Source: Faucicola sp048551375
Lineage (GTDB): Bacteria > Pseudomonadota > Gammaproteobacteria > Pseudomonadales > Moraxellaceae
Direction of reading: 5' to 3'
Assembly (NCBI RefSeq): GCF_048551375.1
Contig: NZ_JBLYZJ010000009.1
Span: forward strand, 42,065 to 106,064
Length of the DNA: 64,000 nucleotides
Shown: piece by piece, positions 61,509 through 64,000 of the stretch
Numbering within the stretch: the stretch's first letter is position 1
Layout: every line of letters starts with the position of its first letter
Position numbers and translations under genes: made by a program
The notes under the pieces: generated by a model
What the model was told of the DNA's origin: nothing
Database searches by the model: none
What the model saw: only the letters and a program-made list of their open reading frames with translations

Positions 61509-63515
61509 ATGTCAGAGAATACCCTCAATAAATCTATGAACCGCCGTAATGTTATTCGTTTTTTGGCAGGTGTGCCTGCCCTACCGCTTGCAACAGGCTC
61601 AGTGGCGACCTTATTGACTGGTTGTGGCAGTGATAACAATAGCTCGACCATTGGTGACTCATCAACCAATCATGGCAATGGTTTAAATAATACTGCCAAA
61701 ACCATCAAATCAGTAGAATTCGTGGGTATGCCTGCCCCAACGCTTGCCAATCCTGCTGAAATGGCGACCGTTCACGTTGCATCAAAATTGAAAGCCTCTT
61801 TCACCGATGGTACAAATCAAGAGTATAAATTAGCCTATCAGCCATTCTTCAAAACAGGCGATAAAATCAGCGATGGTAAAGGCGGTACGATTATCGCTGG
61901 GGGCTATTTTGATATCAATAATAAGCCAATTATGGATAGCTCGGTATTGGCTTCAACTCGTCAATTTTTCTCAGATTGTCCAGACGGCTCATCATTGCTG
62001 ACAGTGAAAGGGGCAAAAGTTGCTGGCGTTCAAGGTAATACCGTGTTTGCCGTGGTACAGTTTGAATACACCACGCTAGACCAAGGTGGCAACGATATGT
62101 ACGGCAAACTGCCTTCACCGATTGCGGTTGTCACCCTTGACCAAAACCCACAAACAGGTGAATTAAAAGTCGTTAAATACCATAATGTTGATACCTCAAA
62201 AGCCAATGGCTTGTGGATTACTTGTGGGGCGTCATTGTCACCTTGGAACACCCATTTATCATCAGAAGAATACGAGCCAGATGCGTTTAAAGCCAAGTCA
62301 GATGCGGGTTTTAAAGCCTTTAGCAAAAACCTATTTGGTGACGAAAACAAAGCCAATCCTTACCATTATGGACATTTACCAGAAATTATCGTTAATGCAG
62401 ACGGTACAGGGATTGCCAAAAAACATTACTGCTTGGGTCGCATCTCACATGAGTTGATTCAAGTCATGCCTGATAAACGCACCGCTTTGATGGGTGATGA
62501 TTTTACCAATGGCGGATTATTTATGTTTGTGGCGGATAAAGAAGCTGACCTATCGGCAGGTAATTTGTATGTTGCCAAAGTTACCCAAACTTCGCCAAAA
62601 GATGGGCCAGCCAAAGACAGCCAATTTAGTGTTAAATGGATTCACTTGGGTCATGCTAGCAGTGGCGAAATCGAAGCCCTTGCCAACATGGTTCAACCAA
62701 CCGACTTGATGGATGTCAAATACGAAGACCCAAAAGACCCAAGCTACAAAAAAATCGGCTTAGATGGCACAACCAACTGGGTCAAAATGGCAACCAATAG
62801 CAAATTGCCAAAAGACAAATTGGAACAAGCGGCTGCTTTCTTGGAAACCCACCGTTACGCCGCCTTACAAGGGGCTTCGATGGCGTTCACCAAAATGGAA
62901 GGCACAACTGTCAATATCAAAGACAAAATCGCCTACTCTGCCATGTCACGCATCGAAAAATCCATGACCAAAGGTGAGTATGATGTGCAAGTTGCCCAGC
63001 TAAAATCAGGTGCGGTATATGCTCACGAGCTAAAAGGTGGTCAAGTCGACCACAATGGTAAAGCCATCAATTCTGAGTGGGTTTCAACTCGTATGTATGT
63101 ACCACAAGGTTTGGCAGGTGAAGATTTAAGTGCCGACATGAAAACCGTTGATGCGGTTGGCAATTACTCGAATATCGAAAAAATCTCTTGCCCAGATAAT
63201 TTGAAATTCTCAGAAAAATTCCGCACGTTATTTATTGGCGAAGACTCTGGCTATCATGTCAATAACTACCTATGGGCGTACAATGTCGATACCAAAGCCT
63301 TGACTCGTATCCTCTCTACCCCAGCAGGGGCGGAATCAACAGGGTTACACGCTGTCGATGAAATCAATGGCTTTACTTATATCATGTCAAACTTCCAACA
63401 CCCCGGTGATATGAAGTTTGTGGATGCGGTGAAAACAGCTGTTGCTCCACTTATCAAACAAAACTTCAACAATAACTTCAGTGCTGCGGTTGGTTATTTG
63501 ACGTTTAAAGCCTAA
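61509..63515 (+). CDS. phoX: PhoX family alkaline phosphatase (Tat-exported)
   Basis: Phosphate-scavenging phosphatase of 668 residues (DUF839/PhoX family, Ca/Fe dependent). Tat signal with twin Arg at 12-13 (NRRNVIRFL) and a lipobox-like LTGC ending at Cys39, so it may be a lipoprotein. Family segments include GLWITCGASLSPWNTHLSSEEYEPDAF, YHYGHLPEIIVN, GRISHELIQVMPDKRTALMGDDFTNGGLFMFVADK and LFIGEDSGYHVNNYLWAYN, with the metal-binding Glu/Asp. AAGGA precedes the ATG. Pho-box control fits phosphate starvation. A terminator follows. Confidence 0.93.
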   Translation: MSENTLNKSMNRRNVIRFLAGVPALPLATGSVATLLTGCGSDNNSSTIGDSSTNHGNGLNNTAKTIKSVEFVGMPAPTLANPAEMATVHVASKLKASFTDGTNQEYKLAYQPFFKTGDKISDGKGGTIIAGGYFDINNKPIMDSSVLASTRQFFSDCPDGSSLLTVKGAKVAGVQGNTVFAVVQFEYTTLDQGGNDMYGKLPSPIAVVTLDQNPQTGELKVVKYHNVDTSKANGLWITCGASLSPWNTHLSSEEYEPDAFKAKSDAGFKAFSKNLFGDENKANPYHYGHLPEIIVNADGTGIAKKHYCLGRISHELIQVMPDKRTALMGDDFTNGGLFMFVADKEADLSAGNLYVAKVTQTSPKDGPAKDSQFSVKWIHLGHASSGEIEALANMVQPTDLMDVKYEDPKDPSYKKIGLDGTTNWVKMATNSKLPKDKLEQAAAFLETHRYAALQGASMAFTKMEGTTVNIKDKIAYSAMSRIEKSMTKGEYDVQVAQLKSGAVYAHELKGGQVDHNGKAINSEWVSTRMYVPQGLAGEDLSADMKTVDAVGNYSNIEKISCPDNLKFSEKFRTLFIGEDSGYHVNNYLWAYNVDTKALTRILSTPAGAESTGLHAVDEINGFTYIMSNFQHPGDMKFVDAVKTAVAPLIKQNFNNNFSAAVGYLTFKA

Positions 63516-63540
63516 TCTTTAAGCCATTATAAAATGTAAT

Positions 63541-63572
63541 AAAAAGCCCTCGTGAATGACGAGGGCTTTTTT
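63541..63572 (+). terminator. Terminator of phoX
   Basis: AAAAAGCCCTCGT / ACGAGGGCTTTTTT: a 12-bp perfect stem with a 5-nt loop and a T-run, 25 nt after the phoX stop. Confidence 0.92.
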
Positions 63573-63606
63573 GTTATCATCATCAAAACAATGATGGAAA
63601 ATGTAA

Positions 63607-63834
63607 ATGTTAAAATTTTGGATTGGGTTAAATGGGGTGATTTCACTGTTTTTTTGGTGGGTATTTTATGTGAGATATTGGCAATATCGGGATTTGTTTA
63701 ATGAAAATGGGCGTTATTTTGATGGTGAACAAGTGCTTACCGAAGGGGGAATGTTTTGGTCAATATTTGCCATGTTGTTTTTAATCATTACGCTGATTTT
63801 ATTGTATTTTTACCATAAAAAGAGCCGTAATTGA
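63607..63834 (+). CDS. Small two-helix membrane protein
   Basis: Not recognised. 75 residues with two membrane segments (about 3-24, KFWIGLNGVISLFFWWVFYV, and 48-68, MFWSIFAMLFLIITLILLYFY) joined by a polar loop, and a basic C-terminus KKSRN. Both ends are probably cytoplasmic. It lies beyond the phoX terminator, so it needs its own promoter. Coding is supported by aromatic-rich helices and positive-inside charge, without family evidence. Confidence 0.55.
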   Translation: MLKFWIGLNGVISLFFWWVFYVRYWQYRDLFNENGRYFDGEQVLTEGGMFWSIFAMLFLIITLILLYFYHKKSRN

Positions 63835-63934
63835 TATTAACTGCCTCATTCTTTAAAATGTGTATTGCTAAAGGTACTACGGTTTGACTGTTCTAAACAT
63901 CATCAATTTTTAAAACTTAATCTTAAGTACCGAA

Positions 63935-64000
63935 ACAGAATTATCGTATAAGATTCAATTCTCGTAGCGTGGGTTAGCGAAGCGTAACCCACGGAAAATC
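63935..64000. repeat. TGGGTTAC palindromic repeat, copy 2 (cut by window end)
   Basis: Palindrome at 63968-63993 with arms GTGGGTTA and TAACCCAC. The reverse complement of this region matches the copy near 28.05 kb over about 60 bp, including TTCC...GGGTTACGCTTCGCTAACCC and ATTGAA.CTTATA-like flank. It may continue past the window. Confidence 0.7.

Overview
The window looks like chromosomal backbone of a gamma-proteobacterium of the Moraxellaceae, probably Moraxella or Faucicola osloensis-like. This rests on gene order (ponA/pilMNOPQ/aroKB/damX-like/gltB; tRNA-Trp-secE-nusG-rplKAJL-rpoBC; trpFBA-accD-folC-SPOR; murG-murC-ddl-ftsQAZ-lpxC with dciA and an M23 peptidase), moderate GC and protein character. 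The species is an inference; no rRNA is present.

Layout. (1) 1-14.3 kb: the 5' two thirds of gltB, a SPOR/DamX-like membrane protein, aroB, aroK and the type IV pilus alignment operon pilMNOPQ, all on the minus strand, with ponA (PBP1A) divergent from pilM. (2) 14.3-27.9 kb: a small conserved protein, then the ribosomal/RNA polymerase block read on the minus strand from a clear promoter at tRNA-Trp through secE, nusG, rplK, rplA, rplJ, rplL, rpoB and rpoC, with an L10-type leader, an rplL-rpoB attenuator hairpin and a terminator after rpoC. (3) 28-39.7 kb: a LysM-SPOR protein, folC, accD and the trp genes. The expected trpF-trpB-trpA-accD run is opened in all three gaps by cargo: HAD phosphatase, small acidic protein, SDR and NADAR between trpF and trpB; an AT-rich PIN-like nuclease between trpB and trpA; a LysE exporter between trpA and accD. 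(4) 39.8-45.3 kb: a sulfur/persulfide group (Cys-rich DUF2892 protein, persulfide dioxygenase-like MBL enzyme, divergent BigR-like ArsR regulator with a palindromic operator candidate, SulP transporter, DUF442 phosphatase/rhodanese-like protein), then a UPF0178 protein and a SUKH protein. (5) 45.3-47.1 kb: a type II restriction-modification pair, with an M.HaeIII-like C5 methyltransferase and an NgoPII-like endonuclease, predicted GGCC. (6) 47.2-61.2 kb: epmA, prfC, M23 peptidase, dciA, lpxC and the 3' half of the division/cell wall cluster, interrupted by a VapBC-type toxin-antitoxin pair between murC and ddl. (7) 61.4-64 kb: a PhoX phosphatase behind four 11-bp-spaced Pho-box half sites, and a small membrane protein.

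Over this lie short dispersed repeats. The commonest has a GGGCGTATGCAATACGCCC core, about 95 bp long in its best copies, with imperfect terminal inverted repeats; about seven copies or partial copies sit in intergenic spaces, including inside the rplA-rplJ gap and at the 5' end of trpF. A second palindromic family occurs near 28.05 kb and at the window end, and a 120-bp inverted-repeat-bounded element follows ponA. No CRISPR array, prophage, transposase gene or rRNA was seen.
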